From NCBI GenBank assembly GCA_964466195.1, contig CAYXMQ010000015.1, positions 1-64,000 on the forward strand: DNA of 64,000 nt, written 5' to 3'. The notes below the pieces were generated by a model, which saw only the letters and a program-made list of their open reading frames with translations, was not told the DNA's origin and ran no database searches. The position numbers and the translations under genes were made by a program. Each line of letters starts with the position of its first letter. Positions within the stretch are counted from its first letter, which is position 1. Source of the stretch: PFJX01 sp964466195. Its GTDB lineage: Bacteria; Pseudomonadota; Gammaproteobacteria; Burkholderiales; Thiobacillaceae. Of this stretch, positions 17,025-25,156 are shown one piece after another.

Positions 17025-17948
17025 ATGAAGCTTGCTCGTACGATTGAACCTCGTCTGTTGCTAACCGGTGGTGCGGGCTTTGTCGGGCGCCATGCTCTGG
17101 CTTGCTGGCCACATGCGACAGCGCTGTCAGCTTCATCCAGCAAGATCGACATTCGCGACAAGGCGGCCTTGCTGGCGTACTTTGCCGATAATCTACCCTC
17201 TGAGGTGCTTCATCTGGCAGCACTCAGCTTTGTGCCTGATTCGTTCAAGACGCCGGAGACTACATTCGAAGTCAATTTCCTAGGTACTTCGCGTCTTTTA
17301 GAAGCGTTGGCCGAAAGTGGTTTCAAGGGGCGTTTTTTATTCGTAAGCACCGGGGATGCCTATGGTTTGGTGCCAGCAGAGGCTCTGCCAATCCGCGAAG
17401 ATACGCCATTGCGGCCGCGTAACCCTTACGCCGTCAGTAAGGTTGCGGCCGAGGCGCTATGTTATCAGTGGAGCCAAACCGGTCCTTTCGAAGTAATCCT
17501 TGCGCGACCTTTTAACCATATCGGCCCAGGCCAGGCACCGAGCTTTGCAATTTCGGATTTTGCTCGTCAGGTGGCGGAAATTGCAGCCGGCTTGAGGCCA
17601 CCCGTTTTGCAGGTGGGCAACATTGACGTGACGCGCGATTTTTCCGATGTAAAAGACGTCCTGCGCGCTTATGAATTGCTGTTGGAGTTTGGGCATAACG
17701 GTGAGGTTTATAACGTTTGCTCAGGAGAGGAGCGCTCCGTTCGATCGCTGATTGTGCGGTTGCTTGAGTTATCCGGCGTGCAGGCGGAAATCAGAGATGA
17801 TCCTGCGCGCTTCAGGCGCACCGAGCAGCTACGCGTGCGAGGTAGCCACGAAAAATTATCGCAACACACTGGTTGGCAACCGAAAGTGCCGATCGATGAA
17901 ACCTTGTTGAACCTTTACCGTTATTGGGAGAAAGAAGTTGGTAAATAA
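17025..17948 (+). CDS. rmd: GDP-6-deoxy-D-mannose reductase-like SDR
   Basis: 307 residues of an extended short-chain dehydrogenase. The nucleotide-binding loop is LLTGGAGFVGRH near residue 12, the catalytic serine region is STGDAYG, and the Tyr/Lys pair is NPYAVSKVAAE. The RMD-like ARPFNHIGPGQ and DVTRDFSDVKDV motifs follow. It reduces GDP-4-keto-6-deoxy-D-mannose to GDP-D-rhamnose. The ATG at 17025 (GGAG 11 bases upstream) was chosen over one 63 bases earlier, since the Rossmann fold then begins at the usual distance. It overlaps gmd, which supplies its substrate. GDP-talose or another 4-keto reductase outcome cannot be excluded. Confidence 0.8.
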   Translation: MKLARTIEPRLLLTGGAGFVGRHALACWPHATALSASSSKIDIRDKAALLAYFADNLPSEVLHLAALSFVPDSFKTPETTFEVNFLGTSRLLEALAESGFKGRFLFVSTGDAYGLVPAEALPIREDTPLRPRNPYAVSKVAAEALCYQWSQTGPFEVILARPFNHIGPGQAPSFAISDFARQVAEIAAGLRPPVLQVGNIDVTRDFSDVKDVLRAYELLLEFGHNGEVYNVCSGEERSVRSLIVRLLELSGVQAEIRDDPARFRRTEQLRVRGSHEKLSQHTGWQPKVPIDETLLNLYRYWEKEVGK

Positions 17949-18912
17949 AAGCGCGTTGATTACCGGCATTACAGGCCAGGATGGGGCGTATCTGGCAAAA
18001 CTTTTGCTAGAAAAAGGCTATCAGGTATTCGGTCTGCATGCTCGTCGCGCGTCAGATACCTTGTGGCGTTTGCGTTACCTCGATATTGAGGACCATGTGA
18101 ATTTGCTAGAGGGCGACCTGACCGACCTATCTTCACTGATTCGCGCAATGGAAAAATCAGCAGCCGACGAGGTATATAACCTGGGTGCTCAAAGCTTTGT
18201 CGGCACGTCCTGGGTGCAGCCCGTGTTGACCAGCAACGTAACAGGCATCGGTACATTGAATCTGCTCGAAGCCGTCCGGATCGTGAATCCCAAGGCCCGT
18301 TTCTATCAGGCTTCGACCAGCGAGATGTTTGGTTTGATCCAGGAGGAAATGCAAAGCGAGACGACGCCTTTCTATCCTCGTAGCCCTTACGGGGTGGCCA
18401 AGCTATACAGCCATTGGATGACAGTCAACTACCGGGAAAGCTATGGTCTTCACGCATCCAGCGGTATCTTGTTCAACCATGAGTCGCCCTTGCGTGGGAT
18501 CGAGTTTGTGACGCGCAAGGTGACCGACGCCGTGGCGCGTATCAAGCAAGGAAAACAAAAGGAACTGCGCCTGGGCAATATCGATGCGAAGCGTGACTGG
18601 GGGTTTGCCGGCGACTACGTCGATGCTATGTGGCTGATGCTGCAGCAGGATGCCCCAGATGACTTCGTCGTTGCTACCGGCCTTACGACAACGGTGCGCG
18701 ATATGTGCCGCATCGCTTTTGAGCATGTCGGTTTGAAGCATGAGGACTTTGTGGTGATCGACCCGAAGTTTTACCGCCCAGCCGAAATCGATGTCCTCTT
18801 GGGCAATCCGACCAAGGCAAAAACTAAACTTGGCTGGGTGGCGAAAACCGATCTTGATACGCTCATTACGATGATGGTTGACGCCGACATGGTTCGTGTG
18901 AGTAGAGAGTAG
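17938..18912 (+). CDS. gmd: GDP-mannose 4,6-dehydratase
   Basis: 324 residues starting at TTG, preceded by AGAAAGAAG, and overlapping the end of rmd by 11 bases. Motifs are ITGITGQDGAYLA for NADP binding, the catalytic STSEMFG threonine/glutamate region, SPYGVAKLYSHW with the Tyr/Lys pair, NHESPLRG and LGNIDAKRDWGFA. All are diagnostic for GDP-mannose 4,6-dehydratase, which produces GDP-4-keto-6-deoxy-mannose for the neighbouring reductase. Slightly shorter than the E. coli enzyme but complete. Confidence 0.93.
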   Translation: MVNKSALITGITGQDGAYLAKLLLEKGYQVFGLHARRASDTLWRLRYLDIEDHVNLLEGDLTDLSSLIRAMEKSAADEVYNLGAQSFVGTSWVQPVLTSNVTGIGTLNLLEAVRIVNPKARFYQASTSEMFGLIQEEMQSETTPFYPRSPYGVAKLYSHWMTVNYRESYGLHASSGILFNHESPLRGIEFVTRKVTDAVARIKQGKQKELRLGNIDAKRDWGFAGDYVDAMWLMLQQDAPDDFVVATGLTTTVRDMCRIAFEHVGLKHEDFVVIDPKFYRPAEIDVLLGNPTKAKTKLGWVAKTDLDTLITMMVDADMVRVSRE

Positions 18913-18994
18913 CCTACAAGGCTCGAAGTCGTCTCCGTTTGGCTCCAGTGCTAAAGCTTTTTATTGCACGGCACAATCTCCGCATGATTTCTCA

Positions 18995-19756
18995 ATGAAA
19001 ATGGCTTCTTCCTCCACTCCAACCGAGTCAGCTGTCATCGAGGAAGCTTCTGTCCCCACCCAGCAAGATGTCACCGTTCACCTGCAGAAAATTCCGTTAC
19101 TTTTCGGGGTCGATGCAGATACCCTGGCTCAGATGGCTGCCGCTTTGAAGTTTCGCTCAGTGGAGCGCGGACATCAGGTGCTTCACAAGGGGAGTCCCGG
19201 CGACTACATGTTTTTTCTACTTTCCGGTCGTTTACAGGTGGTAGACCTGACGGCAGATGGGCGAGAGATCGGTTTGACATTTCTTGTCGCAGGTGACTAT
19301 TTTGGCGAGCTGTCGATTATCGATAACTTGCCGCGTTCGGCATCTGTGATTGCCAGGGAAGCCTCTCTGATCGCCATTTTGCCGCGCGCCCAGTCTCTCG
19401 CGCTGATCTACCACACTCCGCTGGTGGCTGAGCGAATACTCAAGCGAATGGCGGCCACTATCCGTACAGCAGCCAATTACAGGACGATTCTCGGTATTCC
19501 CAATGCTTTTCAACGGGTCTTTGCCTTGTTGAATCAGTTCGCAAGGGTTGCGCCGGGGGGGATGGTGCTAATCGAGAAAATGCCTACCCAACAGGAAATT
19601 GCGATTATGGTGAATACCAGCCGGGAAACGGTTTCGCGCGCAATCCATATTCTGATAGAAAAAGGTGTGGTGGAAAAAGATATGCGCCGTTTGATTGTTC
19701 GGCAACCCGAGGCGTTACGTAAAGCGGTTACTGATGAGATGGGAGCGGCTGAATAG
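18995..19756 (+). CDS. Crp-family cAMP-type transcription regulator
   Basis: 253 residues. The cyclic nucleotide domain (about 30 to 145) has GDYMFFLLSGRLQV and the phosphate-binding cassette FGELSIIDNLPRSASVIA, keeping the Glu, Arg and Ser that contact cAMP in E. coli Crp. No FNR-type cysteine cluster is present. The C-terminal winged helix has QEIAIMVNTSRETVSRAI; the R-E-T-V-x-R pattern is the one that reads TGTGA half-sites. A 30-residue disordered N-terminal leader precedes the fold. It follows gmd and is not in an obvious operon. The perfect TGTGA-N6-TCACA site at 6036-6053 is a plausible target. Confidence 0.88.
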   Translation: MKMASSSTPTESAVIEEASVPTQQDVTVHLQKIPLLFGVDADTLAQMAAALKFRSVERGHQVLHKGSPGDYMFFLLSGRLQVVDLTADGREIGLTFLVAGDYFGELSIIDNLPRSASVIAREASLIAILPRAQSLALIYHTPLVAERILKRMAATIRTAANYRTILGIPNAFQRVFALLNQFARVAPGGMVLIEKMPTQQEIAIMVNTSRETVSRAIHILIEKGVVEKDMRRLIVRQPEALRKAVTDEMGAAE

Positions 19757-19883
19757 TTCATCACGCTGAGTTGAACGTCTTACTCAGGAGGCGTGATGCA
19801 ACAGTGGGTAACCCTGGCGTTTTTTTCAGTCCGGCCGAAGGCGTCGACTAAAATGCTATTCCGTTTACGCCCTTGGCTTTCCG

Positions 19884-20162
19884 ATGACTCGTTCGCTACA
19901 CCAATTTTTCCTACTTCTTCCTTCCAAGCTTCGCGAAGAAGACAAGGTCAAACACATGGTCTGGAGTTTCTGGCTGACGCTCGTTGCTCTGGCCTTGTGG
20001 CCAGCTTATTTTGCTTTTTTCGCTGTGTTTTTGATTGGCTTGGCAAAAGAGCTGTGGGATTTTCGCTTTGGTAGTGGATTCTGCTTGTTTGACATGGCAG
20101 GGAATGTTTTCGGCATTGCGGCAGGTTTCTTCTGCGGATTCTTGTTTTCAGCCTGTTTCTAG
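19884..20162 (+). CDS. small membrane protein, VanZ/YfiM-like
   Basis: 92 residues with two or three hydrophobic helices. Characteristic spots are EDKVKHMVWSFWLTL, LAKELWDFRFGSG and FDMAGNVFGIAAG, the K-H, K-E-x-x-D and D-M-x-x-N pattern found in small VanZ/YfiM-type membrane proteins. Length is complete for such proteins. Function unknown. It lies between the Crp-family gene and a GT4 gene, upstream of the glycosyltransferases by 36 bases, and may be cotranscribed with them. Confidence 0.65.
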   Translation: MTRSLHQFFLLLPSKLREEDKVKHMVWSFWLTLVALALWPAYFAFFAVFLIGLAKELWDFRFGSGFCLFDMAGNVFGIAAGFFCGFLFSACF

Positions 20163-20198
20163 TCTGCAAGCGTCGTCTGCTGGAGGCACTCTTCTAGC

Positions 20199-21392
20199 AT
20201 GAAACCTTGGCAAAGTAGAATTCGAAAGATGAACATCCTCGTCAACGGAACTCCTCTTCTTGCCCCTATGACAGGGATCGGCCAGTACATTCGTCAACTT
20301 TTTTTTGCTATGGATGAACTGCCGGAAGCTCAGTTGCATATTTGCTCCGGGCTGCATTGCGAAACCGGTATGCAACTGCCGTCGACGAGCGCGGCACGTG
20401 CTGTGCAGGGCGCATATGGCTTGGCACGCCGTCTGTTGCCCAATCCGCGCGCGCTGAAAAGCAGGGTTGAGGCCGCTGCCTTTCGTTATCACGCTAGCCG
20501 CTTGCCACCCGACTGCATTTATCACGAACCGAACTTTCTTCCACAACCTTTTGATGGACCGATGGTCGTGACGGTTCTTGATCTTTCTTGTTTCGACCAC
20601 CCCGAAACGCATCCGACGGAGCGGGTTCGCATCATGGAGCGCGAGCTTCCCGGGGCCTTGCAACGTGCTGATCACATCATTGTCATTTCTGATGCATCGG
20701 GTGAAGCGCTGCGCCGCTGGTTCAACGTTGATCCAACCCGCATTAGCAAGACTTATCTTGCTTCGGCTCCGCGCTTCCAGCCCCGCGGCAGAGAGGTGCT
20801 CGTACCTGATCTGGCCAGTTTTGGCCTGGTGCCCGGAGGGTATGTATTGAGTGTGGGTACGCTGGAGCCGCGTAAAAATTTGACAACTTTGTTTGCCGCT
20901 TTCGCAGGTCTGCCGAAGGCTCTGCGCCAACGCTATCCTTTGGTTGTGGCGGGGACAAATGGCTGGAAAACTGAAGGGCTTATGAAGTCCGCCAAAGAGT
21001 TGATTGGCTGCGGTGAATTGCGCCTGCTTGGCTATGTCGCCGACGAATTAATCCCGTTTCTTTACGCCGGTGCGGCGGCCTTCTGTTACCCATCTCGGTA
21101 TGAAGGCTTTGGCTTGCCAGCTTTGGAGGCGATGGCCTCTGGTGTGCCGGTTATCGCGGGCAACCGGACATCACTGCCGGAAGTTGTGGGCGACTCCGGC
21201 ATCCTGGTCGATCCTGATGATGTAGAAGGTATGCGCGAACATTTGCGCCAGCTATTGGAAGATCGTGTCTTCGCTGAGAGCCTTGGCCGTAAAGGATTGT
21301 CTCGATCAAAAATGTTTAGTTGGGACCGCTGCGCTCGGGAGACATTTGCCGTGTACGAGAAGGTGATGCAGAAAAGAGGGTTAAGGTTGTGA
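20199..21392 (+). CDS. GT4 glycosyltransferase
   Basis: 397 residues. The N domain has the GIGQYIRQLF donor-proximal turn. The C domain has VGTLEPRKNLTTLFAAF and the RYEGFGLPALEAMASG motif with both conserved glutamates, and SLPEVVGDSGILVDPDD. A second ATG ten codons in (20229, just before NILVNGTPLLAP) is an equally plausible start. The family transfers sugars from nucleotide donors with retention, and mannosyl or rhamnosyl transfer fits the neighbouring GDP-sugar genes. It overlaps the next transferase gene by four bases (GTGA). Confidence 0.85.
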   Translation: MKPWQSRIRKMNILVNGTPLLAPMTGIGQYIRQLFFAMDELPEAQLHICSGLHCETGMQLPSTSAARAVQGAYGLARRLLPNPRALKSRVEAAAFRYHASRLPPDCIYHEPNFLPQPFDGPMVVTVLDLSCFDHPETHPTERVRIMERELPGALQRADHIIVISDASGEALRRWFNVDPTRISKTYLASAPRFQPRGREVLVPDLASFGLVPGGYVLSVGTLEPRKNLTTLFAAFAGLPKALRQRYPLVVAGTNGWKTEGLMKSAKELIGCGELRLLGYVADELIPFLYAGAAAFCYPSRYEGFGLPALEAMASGVPVIAGNRTSLPEVVGDSGILVDPDDVEGMREHLRQLLEDRVFAESLGRKGLSRSKMFSWDRCARETFAVYEKVMQKRGLRL

Positions 21393-22534
21393 AAAAACTC
21401 CGCGTATTGCACCTCTATCGAACATATTTTCCTGAAACGCAGGGGGGAGGGCAGGAAGCAATTCGCCAGCTTTGCTTAGCGACGCGTCCCTTGGACATTG
21501 AGAACACCGTATTTGCCCTCGCCCGTCAGCCCGAGCCCGCGGAAATGAGCCTGCCTGAGGGGCGGCTGGTACGCGCCCGGTCTTGGTTCGAGATCGCCTC
21601 GTGCGACTTCGGCGCATGGAGAGCGCTAAGTCGCTGCCGAGAGGCGGCCGACCAGAGTGACATCATCCAAGTTCACTATCCTTGGCCTTTTGCGGACATG
21701 CTGTTGCCTTTCATTCGCCGGAGAAATCAACCTGTAGTAGTGACATATGTGTCCGACATCGTTCGTCAAAAGGGGCTGAGCCAGCTTTACGCGCCACTTC
21801 GCCGTTTTTTGCTGGGAGCGGCAGCGCGGATTGTTGCTTCGTCGCCAAATTACGCAGAAAGCAGCGAAATCCTGCAAAGGTATGCGAGTAAGCTCGCCTA
21901 TATTCCGCACTGCTTGGAAGATATCCCCGCCCCCACTGCGGACATTTGCGCCCGATGGGAGGCGCAGCTGGGTAGAAACTTCTTTTTATTTGTTGGTGTG
22001 CTTCGATATTACAAAGGGCTGGGTTATCTGATCGCTGCCGCCAGTCGGGTAAATCTGCCCATTGTCATTGTCGGCGTTGGGCCTGAAAGTAAGCGCCTTC
22101 AGCAAGAGGTGCATCGGAAAGGTATCCAAAATGTACATTTTCTGGGCGCCTTGTCGGATACCGACAAAAATGCCTTGTTTTCTTTATGTCGTGCCGTGGT
22201 GTTTCCATCGCATCTACGCTCGGAGGCCTTTGGCATCACCCTTTTGGAGGGTGCGCGGGCGGCCAAGCCGCTGGTTAGTTGTGAGATTGGCACAGGTACC
22301 ACTTGGATCAACCGACACAATGAAACCGGTTTGGTGGTCCCGCCGGCCGATCCTGAGGAGCTGGCACGGGCGATGAATATGTTAGCCAGCGATGACAATC
22401 TTTGCGCCCATCTTGGCCAAGGTGCACGTGCACGCTGGCAGCAATGCTTCACGCCCGCGGCAGTCGGTGAGGCATATCGCCAAATGTATGACGACATACT
22501 CATGGTCGCCCCGTTCGCCGAGCAAGCAAGGTGA
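21389..22534 (+). CDS. GT4 glycosyltransferase
   Basis: 381 residues from a GTG that overlaps the upstream stop. Features are HLYRTYFPETQGGGQEA at the N terminus, the central FVGVLRYYKGLGYLI donor loop, and SHLRSEAFGITLLEGARA with the family glutamates. Also a retaining family 4 transferase, probably acting on the same surface glycan as the preceding enzyme. The next gene, a CHASE2 cyclase, starts within about 10-20 bases, so the polysaccharide and signalling genes may share a transcript. Confidence 0.85.
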   Translation: MKKLRVLHLYRTYFPETQGGGQEAIRQLCLATRPLDIENTVFALARQPEPAEMSLPEGRLVRARSWFEIASCDFGAWRALSRCREAADQSDIIQVHYPWPFADMLLPFIRRRNQPVVVTYVSDIVRQKGLSQLYAPLRRFLLGAAARIVASSPNYAESSEILQRYASKLAYIPHCLEDIPAPTADICARWEAQLGRNFFLFVGVLRYYKGLGYLIAAASRVNLPIVIVGVGPESKRLQQEVHRKGIQNVHFLGALSDTDKNALFSLCRAVVFPSHLRSEAFGITLLEGARAAKPLVSCEIGTGTTWINRHNETGLVVPPADPEELARAMNMLASDDNLCAHLGQGARARWQQCFTPAAVGEAYRQMYDDILMVAPFAEQAR

Positions 22535-22543
22535 TGAGCAAGA

Positions 22544-24406
22544 GTGCCGGGTAATATGCCAAACCGATCTGCCGGAATTTGGATGATTCGAGCAGGTATT
22601 GGTTTTTTGGCATGTGCGTTGGCGATATTCTTGGAATGGCAGCGCCCCGAATTGATCGTTCGTATTGATGAAGGTCTACGCGATACATTTCTCCAGATAA
22701 TTGCGGATCCCCAACCGGAGGATCGACTTGTAATCGTCGACATCAGCGAGTCGGCGCTGCACGAAATCGGCCCCTGGCCGTGGTCGCGCCAGCGGTTGGC
22801 AAACTTGGTGGAAATCTTGCTTGCCTCTTATGGTGCGAGGGCGGTCGGATTGGATATCGTGTTTCCTGAGGCTGGCGATATGCGTGGAGATGCGCGATTG
22901 GCGGCGCTGGCAGCACATGCGCCGCTTGTTCTGTCGCAAATATTTGATTACACCCTGCGCGATCCGGCAATTTTGCAAGGAACGTTGACAGGCGGCCTCC
23001 CCGTCCAGCCGAGCACAGGAGGCCTCGACGCTTACGGTTACATTGCTAACCATGTCGGGCTGGCAGGAGCCCGATGTATCGGAAACATCGGTTACCGTCC
23101 CGATATTGACGGGGTGCTGCGCCGTGTACCTGTGGATACGCTATACGATGGCCAGCTGTATCCACATTTCGCCAGTGCGGTAATTGCATGTGAGAAAAAA
23201 CTGGTTGGGGAAAAAGCGCTAGCCATCTTGCGTGAACCGATAGCCCCAGGCGACGAAAAAGGACTATGGCGGGTGCCTTATTCCCGCGCTCTGTCGGCTT
23301 ATACAGTCATTTCAGCTGCAGATATCCTGCGTGAAAGCGCCCCGGCTTCACTGATCTCCGGCCGCTACGTTCTGGTAGGCTCGTCCTCGCTTGGGCTCGG
23401 CGACAGAGTGAGTACGCCGCTGGTGCCGCTTAGCAGTGGTGTCATGGTCCATGCCGCCAGCTTGTCTGGTTTGCTTGATCTTGCCGAAGGGCGTGTCCTT
23501 GCGCCCTGGTCGGGACGTCTCGTGCTGTTTGTGTGGTGTGTGCTAAGCATCGCATTGGCCGTGGTCTTCGTTGCCAAACTATCGGCTTGGGGCGGGGTGC
23601 TGCTGCTGCTTGGCCTTGTCTTCGGTTGGTTGGGGGTGGCCTTCGCTGGCGTTGCATGGCAGGCGGAATGGTCAGTCACGGCACCGCTTTGGGCTTACTT
23701 TTTTCTGCTTGTAATGGCAATTCCGAACGAGTGGCTCCAGTTGCAACGCAAAAGTCGACGACTGATTAACATGTTTTCACATTATGTTGCTCAGCCAGTT
23801 CTCGACGAGATTCTGCGCCTCGATCTGCAGCATAGCCTGGAGCCGACCTTGCGCGAGGTCACCGTGTTGATTGCTGATATGGAGGGCTACACCCGATCTA
23901 CTTCGTCGTTGTCGTTGGAGGATGCCGCAACGTTGACCAAAGATTTTCTGGGTTGCCTAACTCGCCCAGTGTTGGATCGGCATGGTACTTTGGATAGATA
24001 CACCGGTGATGGACTTGTCGCATTTTGGGGGGCTCCGTTGCCTAGTGCAGATCAAGCGGACTGTGCGGTCAGCGCTGCTCTGGGCATTCTTGATGAAGTT
24101 GATGCGCTTAATGCCCGCCGGTTAAAGCAAGGTTCCGTCCCTGTCCGAGTGCGTATCGGAATTGAAAGCGGGCCTGCACTGGTGGGGGATTTGGGCACAT
24201 CATTCCGTAGTACATACACGGCTGTCGGAGACTGCATAAATTTTGCATCCCGGCTTGAGGCCGCTGCCCGAGGTTTTACGATTCCACTGCTGATAGGGCC
24301 TACTGCGAATTCCGGTATTCGGCGGTTTAAGACGTATCGAGCTGGTGAGATTTCCTTGCGAAATACAGAGACCTGCATAGAAGTTTTTTCCGTGAATAGA
24401 GAGTAA
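22544..24406 (+). CDS. CHASE2-domain class III nucleotidyl cyclase
   Basis: 620 residues from GTG; an ATG at 22556 is an alternative. An N-terminal membrane helix, a periplasmic CHASE2 domain (about 40-315; DRLVIVDISESALHEIGPWPWSR, VGLDIVFPE), three membrane helices near 325-400, then a class III cyclase domain (about 435-600). Metal-binding aspartates are kept in LIADMEGYTR and GDGLVAFWGAP. The transition-state Asn and Arg are kept in CINFASRLE. The purine-specifying lysine of K-x-x-G-D is Arg here (RYTGD) and the partner position is Thr. Base specificity, or even activity, is therefore uncertain. It sits between glycosyltransferases and the type I secretion operon. Confidence 0.85.
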   Translation: MPGNMPNRSAGIWMIRAGIGFLACALAIFLEWQRPELIVRIDEGLRDTFLQIIADPQPEDRLVIVDISESALHEIGPWPWSRQRLANLVEILLASYGARAVGLDIVFPEAGDMRGDARLAALAAHAPLVLSQIFDYTLRDPAILQGTLTGGLPVQPSTGGLDAYGYIANHVGLAGARCIGNIGYRPDIDGVLRRVPVDTLYDGQLYPHFASAVIACEKKLVGEKALAILREPIAPGDEKGLWRVPYSRALSAYTVISAADILRESAPASLISGRYVLVGSSSLGLGDRVSTPLVPLSSGVMVHAASLSGLLDLAEGRVLAPWSGRLVLFVWCVLSIALAVVFVAKLSAWGGVLLLLGLVFGWLGVAFAGVAWQAEWSVTAPLWAYFFLLVMAIPNEWLQLQRKSRRLINMFSHYVAQPVLDEILRLDLQHSLEPTLREVTVLIADMEGYTRSTSSLSLEDAATLTKDFLGCLTRPVLDRHGTLDRYTGDGLVAFWGAPLPSADQADCAVSAALGILDEVDALNARRLKQGSVPVRVRIGIESGPALVGDLGTSFRSTYTAVGDCINFASRLEAAARGFTIPLLIGPTANSGIRRFKTYRAGEISLRNTETCIEVFSVNRE

Positions 24407-24447
24407 GTCCATAGAAGAGGCAAGCACGCGCCCTAAAATCAACTAAT

Positions 24448-24476
24448 TTTCATATAGGACTTGTTTCATATAGGAC
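24448..24476. repeat. paired direct repeat upstream of the TnpB-like gene
   Basis: TTTCATATAGGAC occurs twice, at 24448-24460 and 24464-24476, with a period of 16 bases. It lies in the 90-bp gap that must hold the promoter of the secretion operon. An operator or a remnant of mobile-element sequence are both possible. Confidence 0.6.
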
Positions 24477-24496
24477 GTGCGAAGTAGTATTGCGCA

Positions 24497-25144
24497 ATGT
24501 CATCCGCGCTCGTCATCACGCTCAATACCACGCCGGCCCAGGCTGAAAGCCTGGCGGCATTGCAGCGTTTGTTTTCCGAGGCGTGCAACAGTCTGGCACC
24601 GATCATGCAAGAAACGCGATGCTGGAACCGTGTGGCTTTGCATCACCTGGCCTACAAAGGGTTGCGTGAACGTTATCCTGAGCTGGGTTCCCAGATGGCC
24701 TGCAATGCGATCTATTCGGTTTCGCGTTCCGCTCGCATCGTTTACCAGCACCCGCAAAGTCCGTGGAATATCGCTCGCGATCCTGCCAAGAAATTGCCAT
24801 TGCTGCAGTTTCTGCCGGACGCTCCGGTGTATTTCGATCGCCATACCCTGAGTTTGAAAGCAGGGCAGCTTTCGCTGTTTACATTGGATGGTCGGATGCG
24901 TTTTCAACTCGACCTGGCTGCGGCGGACGAAAAGCAATTTCAGTGCAGCAAATTGCGTGAGATTGTCCTGATCCGAAGTGGTGGACGCTTTGTGCTGCAG
25001 TTCCAGTTTTCAGACGAGGCTGAACTGCCTGAACCGGGGTCGGACGCCTGGACGGAGTTGCCGGAGTATCTGGTTGTTTTTCCGCAGGCGCCGGGTAGCG
25101 ACCCGGTTTCCCCTTCCCCCACCAATGAAAAAACCCTGGTCTGA
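24497..25144 (+). CDS. TnpB-derived protein lacking the RuvC nuclease domain
   Basis: 215 residues. Residues 5-30 (ITLNTTPAQAESLAALQRLF), 45-72 (RVALHHLAY, LRERYPELGSQMAC) and 111-162 (VYFDRHTLSLKAGQLSLFTL, LIRSGGRFVLQFQF) follow the order of the WED and REC portions of IS200/IS605-type TnpB proteins. Where TnpB would continue with the first RuvC aspartate (GVDLG), this protein instead has an acidic/proline-rich tail of about 45 residues and stops. The next gene, a type I exporter ATPase, starts 13 bases later, so no nuclease remnant exists downstream. No transposon ends were seen. The coupling to the secretion operon argues for an adopted function, possibly nucleic-acid binding or regulation (inference). 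Confidence 0.7.
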   Translation: MSSALVITLNTTPAQAESLAALQRLFSEACNSLAPIMQETRCWNRVALHHLAYKGLRERYPELGSQMACNAIYSVSRSARIVYQHPQSPWNIARDPAKKLPLLQFLPDAPVYFDRHTLSLKAGQLSLFTLDGRMRFQLDLAAADEKQFQCSKLREIVLIRSGGRFVLQFQFSDEAELPEPGSDAWTELPEYLVVFPQAPGSDPVSPSPTNEKTLV

Positions 25145-25156
25145 TCCGACTTAATT

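Noticed and set aside
24497..25144. Annotation as an active insertion sequence
   Set aside because: No RuvC domain, no TnpA, no terminal hairpins or omega-RNA-like sequence recognised nearby.
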